NCBI RefSeq assembly: GCF_017427765.1
Contig: NZ_JAFRSC010000025.1
Location: 42,556 to 106,555 of the forward strand
DNA length: 64,000 bases
Origin: Methanobrevibacter sp.
GTDB lineage: Archaea > Methanobacteriota > Methanobacteria > Methanobacteriales > Methanobacteriaceae
Direction: 5' to 3'
Part shown: piece by piece, positions 29,339 through 39,028 of the stretch
How the letters are laid out: each line of letters opens with the position of its first letter
How positions within the stretch are numbered: the stretch's first letter is position 1
Position numbers and translations under genes: made by a program
Notes under the pieces: model-generated
The model's database searches: none
What the model was told of the DNA's origin: nothing
Seen by the model: only the letters and a program-made list of their open reading frames with translations

Positions 29339-30526
29339 ATGTTTTTAACAAAAAAAGAACATGAAATGTGTGACGGAGAGTACGGAGAAACCATTAGAAA
29401 AAGTATGGATATCTTAGTTGCTTTAGGAGATATCTATGGTGCTTCTAAATTGGTTGACATTACTTCTGCTCAGGTATCCGGTGTTTCTTATAAGACTATT
29501 GGGGATGCCGGTTTGGAGTATCTTGAAGATTTGGCATTGGATGGATCTGCTAAAGCCACTATCAATGCATCTTTAAATCCGCCAGGCACTGATTTGGATA
29601 ATTGGGAGGCATTAGGTTTTCCTCGTGAGTTTGCAATCAAACAGAATGAAATTGTCGATGCTTATGCTAAACTTGGAATTGCAAAAACATGTACATGCAC
29701 TCCGTATCTGGTAGGAAACGTTCCAAGATTTAGAGATCATGTTTCTTGGTCTGAATCATCTGCAGTCTGTTATGTAAATTCTGTAATTGGTGCTAGAACC
29801 AATCGTGAAGGAGGACCTGCAGCTCTTGCAGCAGCAATTGTCGGTAAAACTCCTTTATATGGATTTCACCTGCCCCAAAATAGAAAAGCTAACCTTGTTG
29901 TTAATGTCGGCTGCGAACTAAAAGGCGCTGATTTCGGCGCTTTAGGATACATTATCGGTAAAGTCGTTGGTGGAGGAATTCCTTATTTTAAACTTCAAAA
30001 CACTCCAAACAACAACGATTTAAAAACTCTTGGAGCGGCTTTAGCTTCATCAGGTTCCGTAGCACTTTACCATATGGAAAACGTAACTCCTGAATATGAT
30101 TTGGCCGGTGAGGAAGATGTTGAAGATTTAATGTTTATTTCCGAAAAGGAAATTGATGAAACTCGCCAAAAACTAACAACTACTGATAGGGAACCTGACT
30201 TAATCTGTTTGGGATGTCCTCATGCATCACTTGAAGAAATTAAACAGGTAGCCAGTATCGTTCAGGGAAAAACTATTAAAAATAAATTATGGATTTGCAC
30301 ATCTGTAAGTGTTAAAGCAACTGCCGACAGAATGGGATACACACAAATCATTGAATCTGCTGGCGGAAATGTTGTATGTGACACATGCATGGTTGTAGCT
30401 CCTATTGAGGACATGGGCTTTGAAGTAATTGGTGTAAATTCAGCAAAAGCAGCAAATTATGTCCCGTCAATGTGCGGACTTGATGTTGTTTATAATGATG
30501 TAGAAAATCTTATTCAGTTTGAATGA
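29339..30526 (+). CDS. Phosphomevalonate dehydratase large subunit (aconitase X family)
   Basis: A 395-aa AcnX (formerly DUF521) protein of the archaeal mevalonate pathway; with a small swivel subunit it dehydrates 5-phosphomevalonate on the way to isoprenoids and archaeal lipids. The Fe-S ligand regions are [16 protein letters not shown] and CDTCMVVAP. The start is ATG 29339 ([17 protein letters not shown], the usual family opening) rather than ATG 29330, which overlaps the end of the recJ-like gene. The small subunit (DUF126-type) is not in the window. Confidence 0.88.
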   Translation: MFLTKKEHEMCDGEYGETIRKSMDILVALGDIYGASKLVDITSAQVSGVSYKTIGDAGLEYLEDLALDGSAKATINASLNPPGTDLDNWEALGFPREFAIKQNEIVDAYAKLGIAKTCTCTPYLVGNVPRFRDHVSWSESSAVCYVNSVIGARTNREGGPAALAAAIVGKTPLYGFHLPQNRKANLVVNVGCELKGADFGALGYIIGKVVGGGIPYFKLQNTPNNNDLKTLGAALASSGSVALYHMENVTPEYDLAGEEDVEDLMFISEKEIDETRQKLTTTDREPDLICLGCPHASLEEIKQVASIVQGKTIKNKLWICTSVSVKATADRMGYTQIIESAGGNVVCDTCMVVAPIEDMGFEVIGVNSAKAANYVPSMCGLDVVYNDVENLIQFE

Positions 30527-30628
30527 GTTTTCTTTTATTCTTATTTTTTTAAAAACTTATTTTTTCTTAAAACTTTAAATTAAATAAAATCAATAAATTA
30601 AACTAATGAAATTGTGAGGAAGACAATT

Positions 30629-32014
30629 ATGAATTATTTAGTTGTTGGTGCTGGAAATGCTAGTAGGCCTGTTGCAAGACTGTTAAATTATTTAGGCCAT
30701 AGTGTTGTCATAACAGATTTAAAAGACATTTCTGAATTTAAAATTGAATTTCAAAGAAGTTTAATTGAAATGGAAAAGGAAGGAGTCAAACTGGATTTGG
30801 CAAATAAAAATCCTTCTCTTGATGGTTTTGAAGCTGTTTATAAGCCACCTACATTACCTGATTCAGCTCCAATAGCACAATTAATCAATGATTCTGATAT
30901 TAAAGTCCTAACCAATGAAGAGTTCTCAAAAATTGTCAATGATTTGATTCCGGCAGACATTATTGGGATTACTGGAACTATGGGAAAAACCACCACTACA
31001 TTTATCACAACAAGCCTTTTTAAACAGGCAGGATATAATGTATGGTCCTGTTCATCTCTTGTAAATAATCTGGTTTCAGAAGCTATCATTGATGGAATTG
31101 TTAAGGGTAAGGCTGAAGAATGTGACATAGCTATTTTTGAACTTCCTCATGGTACAATCGGCCTTTTAGATAGGCTTGATATTAAAATAGGTCTTTTAAC
31201 CAATATTGCAGAAGACCATTTATCTGAATTCGGCGGCTCTTTGGAAAAATACCAGCAACGCAAATTGGTTCTGCAGGCCATGAGTGAAACTTTCATTGCA
31301 AACAACTCCTGCAGGGAAATTATTGAAACTGTCCGTGATGATGCAATTTTTTATGCATTGGACAAAGATGTTGATTTTAAAGGAACCGTTGGAGACAAGT
31401 CATTAACCATTGAATATGGTAAAGATGAATTTACAACTCCTTTTAACATGATGAGCTATTTCTTTGAAAACTCCGTTGCGGCTTCTGCTGTAGCTCTAAC
31501 ATATGGCGTCAATAAAAAGGATATTATCGATGCATTAACAGTTTTTAAAGGTATGCCTGCTCATATGGAGGATGTTGGTGAGTATAACGGCAGAAAAGTA
31601 ATACTTGATTCTGCATTTTTATATGATGGAATGAAAATAACCCTTGATTACTTTAAAGATGAAAGCGTTGTTTTGTTCCTTGATCATTTTGATACATTGT
31701 CTGTTAGAGACAAGCCTGAAGTCGGACGGCTTGTAAGTGAATATGATATTAAGGTTGTTATAGCCAGCGGATTTAATGAAGTTACTCAGGAAGTGGAAAT
31801 GGAGGCGGCTTATGAGATTTTGGACGCCATAACAAATCCGAACATTGAAAAGGTTGCTGTTGAGGATATAGAAAAGGCTGCCGAGCTGACTTTTAAATAT
31901 TCCATGCCTGGAGACATTATCCTGCATATGGGTCCGCTTATAGCATACGACAGGCTGACAACTGTTGATAAGATTATGAAAGGATTGGAAAAAGGGAGTA
32001 AAAAGTATGAATAA
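30629..32014 (+). CDS. Mur ligase family protein 1 (probable pseudomurein peptide ligase)
   Basis: A 461-aa ATP-dependent peptide ligase. The N-terminal Rossmann domain (MNYLVVGAGNASRPVARLL) is MurD-like, the central domain has the P-loop GITGTMGKTTTT near residue 115, and the C-terminal domain has a conserved DSAFLYDGMK segment. The start is ATG 30629, behind GTGAGGAAG. It overlaps the next Mur ligase by 8 bp, so the two are made together. In a pseudomurein methanogen this pair probably builds the wall peptide; the amino acid added is unknown. The sequence does not resemble CfbE, the Mur-type F430 ligase. Confidence 0.82.
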   Translation: MNYLVVGAGNASRPVARLLNYLGHSVVITDLKDISEFKIEFQRSLIEMEKEGVKLDLANKNPSLDGFEAVYKPPTLPDSAPIAQLINDSDIKVLTNEEFSKIVNDLIPADIIGITGTMGKTTTTFITTSLFKQAGYNVWSCSSLVNNLVSEAIIDGIVKGKAEECDIAIFELPHGTIGLLDRLDIKIGLLTNIAEDHLSEFGGSLEKYQQRKLVLQAMSETFIANNSCREIIETVRDDAIFYALDKDVDFKGTVGDKSLTIEYGKDEFTTPFNMMSYFFENSVAASAVALTYGVNKKDIIDALTVFKGMPAHMEDVGEYNGRKVILDSAFLYDGMKITLDYFKDESVVLFLDHFDTLSVRDKPEVGRLVSEYDIKVVIASGFNEVTQEVEMEAAYEILDAITNPNIEKVAVEDIEKAAELTFKYSMPGDIILHMGPLIAYDRLTTVDKIMKGLEKGSKKYE

Positions 32015-33515
32015 AAATAAAACCTTCGGTGTTATTGGCGTTTGCGGAGCAAATGGTAATTTAATCGCAAGAATTCTTAAACAAAGAGGATTTAATGTCA
32101 TCGGAACTGATTTGGCATTTAAAAAAGATTGCAGGTTTGCAAAGGCTCTGGAAGGTTATGATATTGAGGTTTATTATGGTAATACTCCTGAAAAATTTTT
32201 CAAAAAGGCAGATTATATTATTCCTCCTGCAAGCTTATCCAAAGATTCTGAAATGCTGAAAAAGTGCGAAAAGCCTATTTTGGAGTTGTGTGATGTTATT
32301 GACATGATTAAACCAGAAAAACCGGTGTTCGGAATAACAGGTACAAACGGCAAAACCACAACCACAACATTGCTTAAAAAAATCGCTTATGATAACGGAA
32401 TTAAACCGTGTGAACATGATTTGGAAGGAATGCAGGGAAATGCGGAGTTCATTCCAATATTGCAGTCAAGGTTAAATGGGGATGTTGGAATCCTGGAAGT
32501 TGGAACATTCGGCGTTCCGGGAACTGTTGGAAGAATCGTGAAAAATACGTCAATGTCCGGCGGTCTTATTACAAATATCACTCCTGATCATTTAAATGAC
32601 CTTGGAAGCTTTATGGATTATGCCAATGTTAAAGGGGAATTCATAAAAGAACTCCAGATCGGTCAGCTTATTGTCAACGGTCATGACCCGACAATTATGG
32701 GACTTTTAAGAGAACTGGACTTTAAAGGCGAAATTATTACATTTGGTGTTGACGAACTTCCGGATTCAATCGGAATGAAGGAATGTGTTTGCGGACGCGA
32801 AATAGCTGTTAAAGAAATAATTTCCGGATGCGGATATTACTTCTGTCAGTGCGGCATTACAACCCCTCAGGTTGACTATATTGCAACAAATGTGGATTTG
32901 CCGAACAGAACTTTCGATTTGCACACTCCAACTGAAAAATTAACAGTCAAAATGGGAGTCGATGGCCTTCACAATGTTTACAATTTAACCGGTGTCATCA
33001 TTGCTGCTCATCATTTCCTGGATATTCCATATAATAAAATCCTACCTTCAATTGCCAGTTTCACAGGCGTAAGCGGAAGAATGGAAGAGGTAGGTGAAGT
33101 AAAGGGAAAAGATATTTTTGTTGATTATGCTCACAATCCTGCCGGTGTGGAAACAGTCTTAAAAGAGTTTAAAAAATTGTTTGGAGACTTTACAACAGTC
33201 ATTACTGTTTCATCAGAATCCGGTTATATCGGAGATTTGGATATTTTCAACAGCGTGTTGAAATTCTCAAAATTCATTGTACCGGCATCTGTCGCTTCAC
33301 AAAAGATAGCTGTTGAAAAGCTAAAAGGCAATCCTAAACTGAATGATAGAATCTTTTTAAATCATGTAGATGATTTTGAAAAAACAGGAACATTGGGTGC
33401 CTCAAGAGAAGAGGTTCGTGATGGTCTTAAAAAAGCATTGAACTTGGATTGCGAAATGGTTATAGCTATTGGTGAGGCCGCAACCAAGTTTAAGGATCTT
33501 GTTTTTGAACTATAA
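32007..33515 (+). CDS. Mur ligase family protein 2 with Cys4 insert (probable pseudomurein peptide ligase)
   Basis: A 502-aa Mur ligase: Rossmann N-domain (FGVIGVCGANGNLIARIL), P-loop GITGTNGKTTTT near residues 107-118, and MurE-like C-domain with VDYAHNPAGVETVLK. In the central domain, Cys residues in ECVCGRE and YFCQCG form a four-cysteine ribbon, resembling that of MurT-type ligases. Start ATG 32007 lies within the end of ligase 1. A stem-loop terminator follows. The pairing with ligase 1 suggests successive additions to the same peptide. Confidence 0.82.
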   Translation: MNKNKTFGVIGVCGANGNLIARILKQRGFNVIGTDLAFKKDCRFAKALEGYDIEVYYGNTPEKFFKKADYIIPPASLSKDSEMLKKCEKPILELCDVIDMIKPEKPVFGITGTNGKTTTTTLLKKIAYDNGIKPCEHDLEGMQGNAEFIPILQSRLNGDVGILEVGTFGVPGTVGRIVKNTSMSGGLITNITPDHLNDLGSFMDYANVKGEFIKELQIGQLIVNGHDPTIMGLLRELDFKGEIITFGVDELPDSIGMKECVCGREIAVKEIISGCGYYFCQCGITTPQVDYIATNVDLPNRTFDLHTPTEKLTVKMGVDGLHNVYNLTGVIIAAHHFLDIPYNKILPSIASFTGVSGRMEEVGEVKGKDIFVDYAHNPAGVETVLKEFKKLFGDFTTVITVSSESGYIGDLDIFNSVLKFSKFIVPASVASQKIAVEKLKGNPKLNDRIFLNHVDDFEKTGTLGASREEVRDGLKKALNLDCEMVIAIGEAATKFKDLVFEL

Positions 33516-33543
33516 GATTAGTAACGGTAATGTTACTAAATCT
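33516..33543. terminator. Bidirectional stem-loop terminator
   Basis: TTAGTAAC (33518-33525) pairs with GTTACTAA (33532-33539) between the Mur ligase operon and the convergent PPOX gene, and includes the latter's stop codon. Confidence 0.6.
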
Positions 33544-33937
33544 CATATGTTTTTGGTGGTTCGCCTGAAAAGTCAGCGATAGTTGCTTTTCCATTGATTG
33601 TAAATACTTCAAATACCGGATTATCGCCAGTTTCATATAATGCTTTTACAAGTTCATTTGAATCGATTACTTTTTGTTTTAACTCTACGCTGTCTGTAAA
33701 TTCAACTTCACCGGAAATTCTTAACCATACAAATTCAGGTGTTGCAGTTACGATTTCACAGTTTGGATTTGCATCCAATTCTTTAAACATTGGTTTGTTG
33801 TTTGCAGTACAGAAGTATGGTTTTCCGTCCTCTTCAAAGTAGAATAGGATTGGTCTTACTTTTGCATTTCCATCAAGTCCGCTAGTTGCTAAGTATATTA
33901 AAGAGTTTTCTTTTAAAAAATTTATTACATCGCTCAT
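33536..33937 (-). CDS. Pyridoxamine 5'-phosphate oxidase-like flavoprotein
   Basis: A 133-aa split-barrel FMN-binding protein (IYLATSGLDGNAKVRPILFY, FCTANNKPMFKELDANP). Family members bind FMN or F420 and reduce varied substrates; many act in stress or detoxification. The promoter on the minus strand has TATA TTTATATATCC near 33982 and a cluster of GTAACTT half-sites just upstream, suggesting a dedicated repressor or activator. Substrate unknown. Confidence 0.85.
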   Translation of the reverse strand: MSDVINFLKENSLIYLATSGLDGNAKVRPILFYFEEDGKPYFCTANNKPMFKELDANPNCEIVTATPEFVWLRISGEVEFTDSVELKQKVIDSNELVKALYETGDNPVFEVFTINGKATIADFSGEPPKTYEI

Positions 33938-33998
33938 TTTTTGTATCTCCTAATTGTTTGTTGGTTATAGTTTATTTTAGGATATATAAAGGCTTTTT

Positions 33999-34035
33999 GT
34001 AACTTCAAAGTTACTCAGTAACTTTTTGGTAACTT
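33999..34035. promoter_or_regulatory. GTAACTT half-site cluster (putative operator)
   Basis: GTAACTTCAAAGTTAC at 33999-34014 is an inverted repeat of 7-bp arms with a 2-bp centre. Two more GTAACTT copies lie at 34018 and 34029. The cluster is directly upstream of the TATA box of the PPOX-like gene on the minus strand and immediately before the hef motif on the plus strand. Confidence 0.55.
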
Positions 34036-34041
34036 GCAGGG

Positions 34042-34062
34042 ATTACTTTTCAAATGCTCTCG
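34042..34062 (+). promoter_or_regulatory. Shared 21-base motif, copy 1 (hef promoter)
   Basis: ATTACTTTTCAAATGCTCTC plus G, about 8 bases upstream of the hef TATA box (ATTTATAAATATT near 34069). The same motif occurs at 40804, 46130 (minus strand) and 63957. Confidence 0.6.
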
Positions 34063-34099
34063 TTAAACATTTATAAATATTAAATACAAAATTTCTATT

Positions 34100-36421
34100 A
34101 TGGCCAGTTATATATCTCATCCCTTAATCAAGAAAGATTCAATCGAATCCAGATTGTATCAGCAAGTTTTAGCAGGGGATGTATTAAAAAAAGGAAATAC
34201 CATGGTTGTTGCACCTACAGCACTTGGTAAAACCATTGTTGCTATTTTGGTTGCTGCAGACAGGCTTCAAAAGGTAAAAAATTCAAAGGTGCTTGTTTTG
34301 GCTCCGTCCAAACCGCTGGCTATTCAGCATGAAGCTAGTTTTAAGGAATTTTTAACACTTCCATGCACTTCCATAACTGGTGCAGTAAAAACTGATGAGA
34401 GGGTTACACGATGGGAAGAGTCAAGGATAATCTGTGCAACTCCCCAGACTGTCGAATCTGATTTGTTGAACGGACGATATGATTTAAGCAATGTTTCACT
34501 AATTGTTTTTGATGAATGCCACCATGGTGTCGGGTCATATTCCTATGTATATCTGGCTTCCCGTTATGTTCAGGAATCCAATTATAACCTGATATTGGGT
34601 CTGACCGCTTCACCTGGTTCTGATAAGGCAAAAATTAAGGAAGTCTGTGAAAATCTCTACGTTCAAAACATTGTTGTTAAAACTGAAGATGACAGTGATG
34701 TCAGACCATATTTCAATCCGGTTGAAATTGACTGGATTAGGGTAAAAATGAGCTCTGAGCTTGAAAAGATTAAAGGCTACATAGACAAGGCTTTAAAAGT
34801 TAGGCTAAAAGCTTTAAAAAACATGGGAATTATAAAAACGGTTTCTGTAGGTAAAGTGGATATCCTGAAAGCAAGGGGAAGAGTTCAGGGAGAAATTGCA
34901 AGATCAGTCAATCCCGATAAGGACTTGTTTCAGGCAATTTCTATTTTGAGTGCGGTCATTAATATTCAGCATTCACAGGAGTTAATTGAAACTCAGGGCA
35001 TTCAAACCTTCAATAAGTATATTTCCCGTTTGCGCAAAAAGAAAACCAAGGCTGCCAAATCACTGATGTGGGATGATAATTTTGGAAGGGCAGTTAAAAT
35101 GGCCCGTGAAGCTGAGCGTCACGGCTGGGAACATCCGAAGTTAAGGGAAATAACCAATATTCTTAAAAAGGAACTGGGAACTGATGACGGTCAAACCAAA
35201 CTTCAATCCACCAGATTTGCTCAAAATGAGGATGAAAAGTCTTCAAAAATCATCGTGTTTACGCAGTATCGTGATACTCTGGAGATGATTCACCAAAAAC
35301 TTGAAAAGGAAGGCATCAAATCTGCAAAGTTCTTTGGACAGGCATCAAAAGATGGGGAAAAAGGCCTGACTCAAAAAGAACAAAAGGCAATAATTAAGGC
35401 TTTCAGAATGGGAGAATATGATGTTCTGCTGTCAACCAGTGTTGCAGAGGAAGGTATAGACATTCCTGCTGTTGATTTGGTGGTATTGTATGAGCCTGTT
35501 CCGTCAGAAGTCAGAATGATTCAAAGACGTGGAAGGACCGGCCGTAAAAGAACAGGTCGTGTTAAAGTATTAATCACTATGGGAACAAGAGACGAGGGCT
35601 ATTACTGGTCAAGTGTCAACAAGGAAGCTCAAATGAAAAATCAGTTAATTGACCCTGATGTATTGGAAGAATTGAATGCATCTGCAATTGAGCGGATGGA
35701 AAATGAAAAGAAAGTAAAAGTTCTTGAAAGGCCGAAAGTTGAAGATAGCCGTCCTGTAGTTTATGCTGATTCAAGGGAAGGAAATTCCAAAGTAATCAGA
35801 CATTTGTCTGAAATGGAAATTGACGTTAAGGTTCATTCCATGGCAGTTGGTGATTATCAGGTAAGTGACGAAGTTGTCATAGAGAGGAAAACAGCTAAAG
35901 ATTTCGTTGATTCGATCATCGATAAAAGGTTGTTTAAGCAGGCTCGTGAATTATCGGAAGAGTTTAAAAGACCATTGCTAATTCTTGAAGGCGATGATAT
36001 CTATAATGGTATGATTCATCCGAATGCAGTCCGGGGAACCATTGCGGCAATAGCAATAGATTTTGGAATAAGCATCATTCCTACAAGAAACTCTGAGGAT
36101 ACTGCCGCTATGATAAAAAGAATTGCAGTTCGTGAACAGACAGGCGAGAAAACACATATTCAAATCAGAACAGATAAAAAACCGACAAGCCTGTGGGAAC
36201 AGCAGCTATTCATAATTGAATCTCTGCCTAATATAGGGCCTGTAAATGCAAAAGCATTATTGCAGCACTTCGGTACAGTTGAAAAGGTAATCAATGCTTC
36301 TGAAAGTGAACTTCAGGAAGTTGAAGGTATAGGTAAAAAAACTGCAAAAAGCATTAGAAAAGTAGTTGAATCTGAATATCTATATTTCCAAAAAGAAATT
36401 AAAGAAAAGAAACTTCTTTAA
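34100..36421 (+). CDS. hef: Hef helicase/nuclease
   Basis: A 773-aa archaeal fork-processing enzyme. The N-terminal SF2 helicase of the FANCM/Mph1 type has motif I APTALGKTI near 39-47, DECHH (motif II) and the C-lobe QRRGRTGRKRTGRV. An XPF-type nuclease domain follows from about 545, with the catalytic ERKTAKDF and preceding YADSREG. Two helix-hairpin-helix motifs end it (LPNIGPVNAKALLQHFG, GIGKKTAKSIRKVV). Full length. It probably remodels stalled forks. The promoter carries the shared 21-base motif. Leaderless or short-leader start at ATG 34100. Confidence 0.96.
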   Translation: MASYISHPLIKKDSIESRLYQQVLAGDVLKKGNTMVVAPTALGKTIVAILVAADRLQKVKNSKVLVLAPSKPLAIQHEASFKEFLTLPCTSITGAVKTDERVTRWEESRIICATPQTVESDLLNGRYDLSNVSLIVFDECHHGVGSYSYVYLASRYVQESNYNLILGLTASPGSDKAKIKEVCENLYVQNIVVKTEDDSDVRPYFNPVEIDWIRVKMSSELEKIKGYIDKALKVRLKALKNMGIIKTVSVGKVDILKARGRVQGEIARSVNPDKDLFQAISILSAVINIQHSQELIETQGIQTFNKYISRLRKKKTKAAKSLMWDDNFGRAVKMAREAERHGWEHPKLREITNILKKELGTDDGQTKLQSTRFAQNEDEKSSKIIVFTQYRDTLEMIHQKLEKEGIKSAKFFGQASKDGEKGLTQKEQKAIIKAFRMGEYDVLLSTSVAEEGIDIPAVDLVVLYEPVPSEVRMIQRRGRTGRKRTGRVKVLITMGTRDEGYYWSSVNKEAQMKNQLIDPDVLEELNASAIERMENEKKVKVLERPKVEDSRPVVYADSREGNSKVIRHLSEMEIDVKVHSMAVGDYQVSDEVVIERKTAKDFVDSIIDKRLFKQARELSEEFKRPLLILEGDDIYNGMIHPNAVRGTIAAIAIDFGISIIPTRNSEDTAAMIKRIAVREQTGEKTHIQIRTDKKPTSLWEQQLFIIESLPNIGPVNAKALLQHFGTVEKVINASESELQEVEGIGKKTAKSIRKVVESEYLYFQKEIKEKKLL

Positions 36422-36422
36422 T

Positions 36423-37178
36423 TTAAATCTTAAAATTTTTTTTCATATAATCATAGCTTTTTTTGATAGAATCGAAGTCATTTACTTCAATGATATAGAT
36501 GCCATCATAATTATTTTTCTCAAGATTGTTGATTATTGTGTTTAATTCAATAGAGCCTTCACCTAATGTAAGGTGTGCGTCATCATCACCAAAATTATCA
36601 TGGGCATGTATGTGTTTAATTGAATCAAAATACATTTCGTCTGCGGTGTATCCCGCATGGTTTGCATGGCCTATGTCCAAGGTCATTGCCATATCAAGAG
36701 ATACCAGAAGGTCATCTAATTTTTTCATGTCCTGATAAATCATTGCATCAAAAGTGGGCATGTTTTCTATTGTGGTTAAAACACCCAAATCATGTCCATA
36801 TTCTCCAATCTCTTTAATTGAGTCATTTGCAATGCTATAAACTTTGTCAAGGAAGTATTTTTTAGCCAAAAATGAGGCCAATCCCGGATGAACCACTACG
36901 GCTTCCGCATTAATCTTATTTGCAAAATCTATTGAATCTTTAATTTGTGAAATTGAATTTAATCTGCTTTTATCTTGCAATGCGGCAATATTTACATCCA
37001 TAAATGGAGTATGGATGCTGTATTTGAGATTATAGGTTTCTAAAATGTCAATGTCAATATTTTCTGTAGGGAACTGATGTACCAGTTCGGCGTATTCAAT
37101 TCCCAGATTTTCAATAAATTCCAATGTTTCTTCCAATGTATTTTCTATTCCTGCTAGAGTTGATGCGCCAATTTTCAT
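36423..37178 (-). CDS. Sugar phosphate isomerase/epimerase family (TIM barrel)
   Basis: A 251-aa AP-endonuclease-2/xylose-isomerase-like barrel. Metal-ligand motifs include VVHPGLA, TIENMPTFD, TLDIGHANHAG and HIHAHDNFGDDDAHLTLGEG. Family members include endonuclease IV, IolE-like epimerases and others; this sequence lacks the strict EndoIV signatures, so an isomerase is more likely. It starts 4 bp after the PINA stop, so it belongs to the hisS-hisI-PINA transcript. The convergent hef stop is 1 bp away. Confidence 0.8.
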   Translation of the reverse strand: MKIGASTLAGIENTLEETLEFIENLGIEYAELVHQFPTENIDIDILETYNLKYSIHTPFMDVNIAALQDKSRLNSISQIKDSIDFANKINAEAVVVHPGLASFLAKKYFLDKVYSIANDSIKEIGEYGHDLGVLTTIENMPTFDAMIYQDMKKLDDLLVSLDMAMTLDIGHANHAGYTADEMYFDSIKHIHAHDNFGDDDAHLTLGEGSIELNTIINNLEKNNYDGIYIIEVNDFDSIKKSYDYMKKNFKI

Positions 37179-37182
37179 GATA

Positions 37183-39027
37183 TCACTTTTTTCGCACAGC
37201 CGTAATTTTCAATCCCATTTCAATAGCTTCCAGGATGAAGTCTGACAATTCAATTCCGGTTCTGATTTTTATTTCACCTTTTTTTGAAGTGGTTGCGGTA
37301 AGCAGGTATTCTCCTTCAATTAGGATATCAAAGTTTTGCCTTCCGTTTTCTCTTCCCAAATCCAAAATCATCTGTTTTCTTGTATGAATTATATCGAATT
37401 CAAAAGGAGTTTCATCAATCGGTTTTTCATCAATGACTTCCACTCCCAAGCTGATTCCGATTTCACGTTCGATTTCAGCTATCCTTTTACCGTTTTTGCC
37501 GATGATTTTAGGTACATACTGATCGGGAATGTAAATGTTGGCCCTTTCAGGTGAGATTACTTCAACATCCACCTTGGCCTTTTTCGGAAGCATCCTTTTA
37601 ATTTTTCGCAAGATTTCATTTTCCGCAATAACATCCACAGATGACTTGTTAGGACCTTCCTGAGATGTTCCGTTTACTAAATCCATATCCATTACGATGG
37701 TTTGCTCTCCGTAAGTGTAGATTTCATTTTTAAGTTCGCCGGTTTCAAAGTCCCTTACTTCAATAACAGGTCTTGCAAGGTCAGCTTCCTTCATTCCGGT
37801 TGGAACTTTAACGGTCATTTTTGTCTCATAAACACTTCTTACTTCGCCGTCTTCAATATAGATGCTTGTATCTACAATTGAAGGTATTACTCCAAGTTCC
37901 ACTCTTGAAGCGATTCTCTGAATTGCATCGATTGGGCGGGTTGCGTGGACAACACCAATCATACCAACTCCTGCAAGCCTCATGTCAGCAAAAATGTTAA
38001 AATCAGTATTTTTTCTGAGTTCATCATAAATGGTATAGTCAGGTCTTACAAGCAACAGTACATCAGCAGTATTTTCCATGCTTCCTTCCAGTGGAGCATA
38101 TTGTGTTATTTCATCATCCAATTGCAGATCTCTTGGAGATTCCATTGTTTTTACAATTTTATTTAATTCGCTTGAATAGTATTTGGCAATAGCCTGAACA
38201 AATGTGGATTTTCCGGCTCCCGGAGAACCTGATATCAGTATTCCCTCAGCGCTGGTTTTAATTCTCTCAAGAAGTTTTTCGGATAAATGGTATTCATCCA
38301 AATCAATATCTGCAACCGGGCGGACCACAGTTATTTCAAGGCCTTCGGCAAATGGAGGATAAGCTATTGAAATCCTATATTCTCTTGACTGAACAACAAA
38401 GGATCCTTCTTTGTCGGATTCAAGATATGTTTTTGAATCGGTATGTGCCTTTTCAAGAATTTCATCCACGATATTTTTAAGTTGGGAATAGGAGTAAGGT
38501 TTATCTTCAAGTTTTACAAAATCAATGTGTCCTGGAGTTCCTTTTTTAGCCATTGGAGCAACATTTTCCTTTAAATGAATTGACATTGTGTTTTCATCAA
38601 AAAATTTCTCGATTGATAAGGCTTTATGGGTATATTTCTGTTCAAAATAATAAACCGGTATTCCCTGTGCTTTTGCAACTTCAGCCTGGACTTTATCATT
38701 TGTAAGCAATGTTCCAAATTCTGATCTTGCAAGGTCTCTTATGATGCTGTCTATCTCTCCGCTTTTGGCGTATTTGATGTCATAGTTGGTTGGCCGTTTG
38801 CCTTTAAATGTAATGGCCAGTTCGCCGCCATCCTGCATTTTTTGAAGTTTCTGAAGCTCCGCCAACCCTTTTGCACCTTCAGACCTTTTGGCGTTGGCTT
38901 GATGTTCTAGTTCGCAAACTACAGCTTCAGGTACAATAACTTCCGGATAGTCAAAGTCTCCGTTTTCTATCAATTCGCTTACAGCACCAATAATAACTGC
39001 GCTTGTGTCAGGTATTATGCATTTCAT
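37183..39027 (-). CDS. PINA: PIN domain-KH-AAA-type ATPase
   Basis: About 614 aa. An N-terminal PIN domain (IIPDTSAVIIG, VPEAVVCELEHQAN, TLLTNDKVQAEVAK) is followed by a PilT/VirB11-like ATPase (P-loop ISGSPGAGKSTF, Walker B region DYTIYDELR, HATRPIDAIQRIASR) and a C-terminal KH domain (PKIIGKNGKRIAEIER). In Sulfolobus the homologous PINA branch-migrates Holliday junctions with Hjc and Hjm. I use ATG 39027, one base after the hisI stop; ATG 39039 overlaps hisI. Its convergent neighbour hef also acts on forks and junctions. Confidence 0.9.
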   Translation of the reverse strand: MKCIIPDTSAVIIGAVSELIENGDFDYPEVIVPEAVVCELEHQANAKRSEGAKGLAELQKLQKMQDGGELAITFKGKRPTNYDIKYAKSGEIDSIIRDLARSEFGTLLTNDKVQAEVAKAQGIPVYYFEQKYTHKALSIEKFFDENTMSIHLKENVAPMAKKGTPGHIDFVKLEDKPYSYSQLKNIVDEILEKAHTDSKTYLESDKEGSFVVQSREYRISIAYPPFAEGLEITVVRPVADIDLDEYHLSEKLLERIKTSAEGILISGSPGAGKSTFVQAIAKYYSSELNKIVKTMESPRDLQLDDEITQYAPLEGSMENTADVLLLVRPDYTIYDELRKNTDFNIFADMRLAGVGMIGVVHATRPIDAIQRIASRVELGVIPSIVDTSIYIEDGEVRSVYETKMTVKVPTGMKEADLARPVIEVRDFETGELKNEIYTYGEQTIVMDMDLVNGTSQEGPNKSSVDVIAENEILRKIKRMLPKKAKVDVEVISPERANIYIPDQYVPKIIGKNGKRIAEIEREIGISLGVEVIDEKPIDETPFEFDIIHTRKQMILDLGRENGRQNFDILIEGEYLLTATTSKKGEIKIRTGIELSDFILEAIEMGLKITAVRKK

Positions 39028-39028
39028 C

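Noticed and set aside
30614..32014. Mur ligase 1 as the F430 ligase CfbE
   Set aside because: The N-terminus and general sequence do not match my recollection of CfbE, and it is coupled to a second Mur ligase; a wall role fits better.
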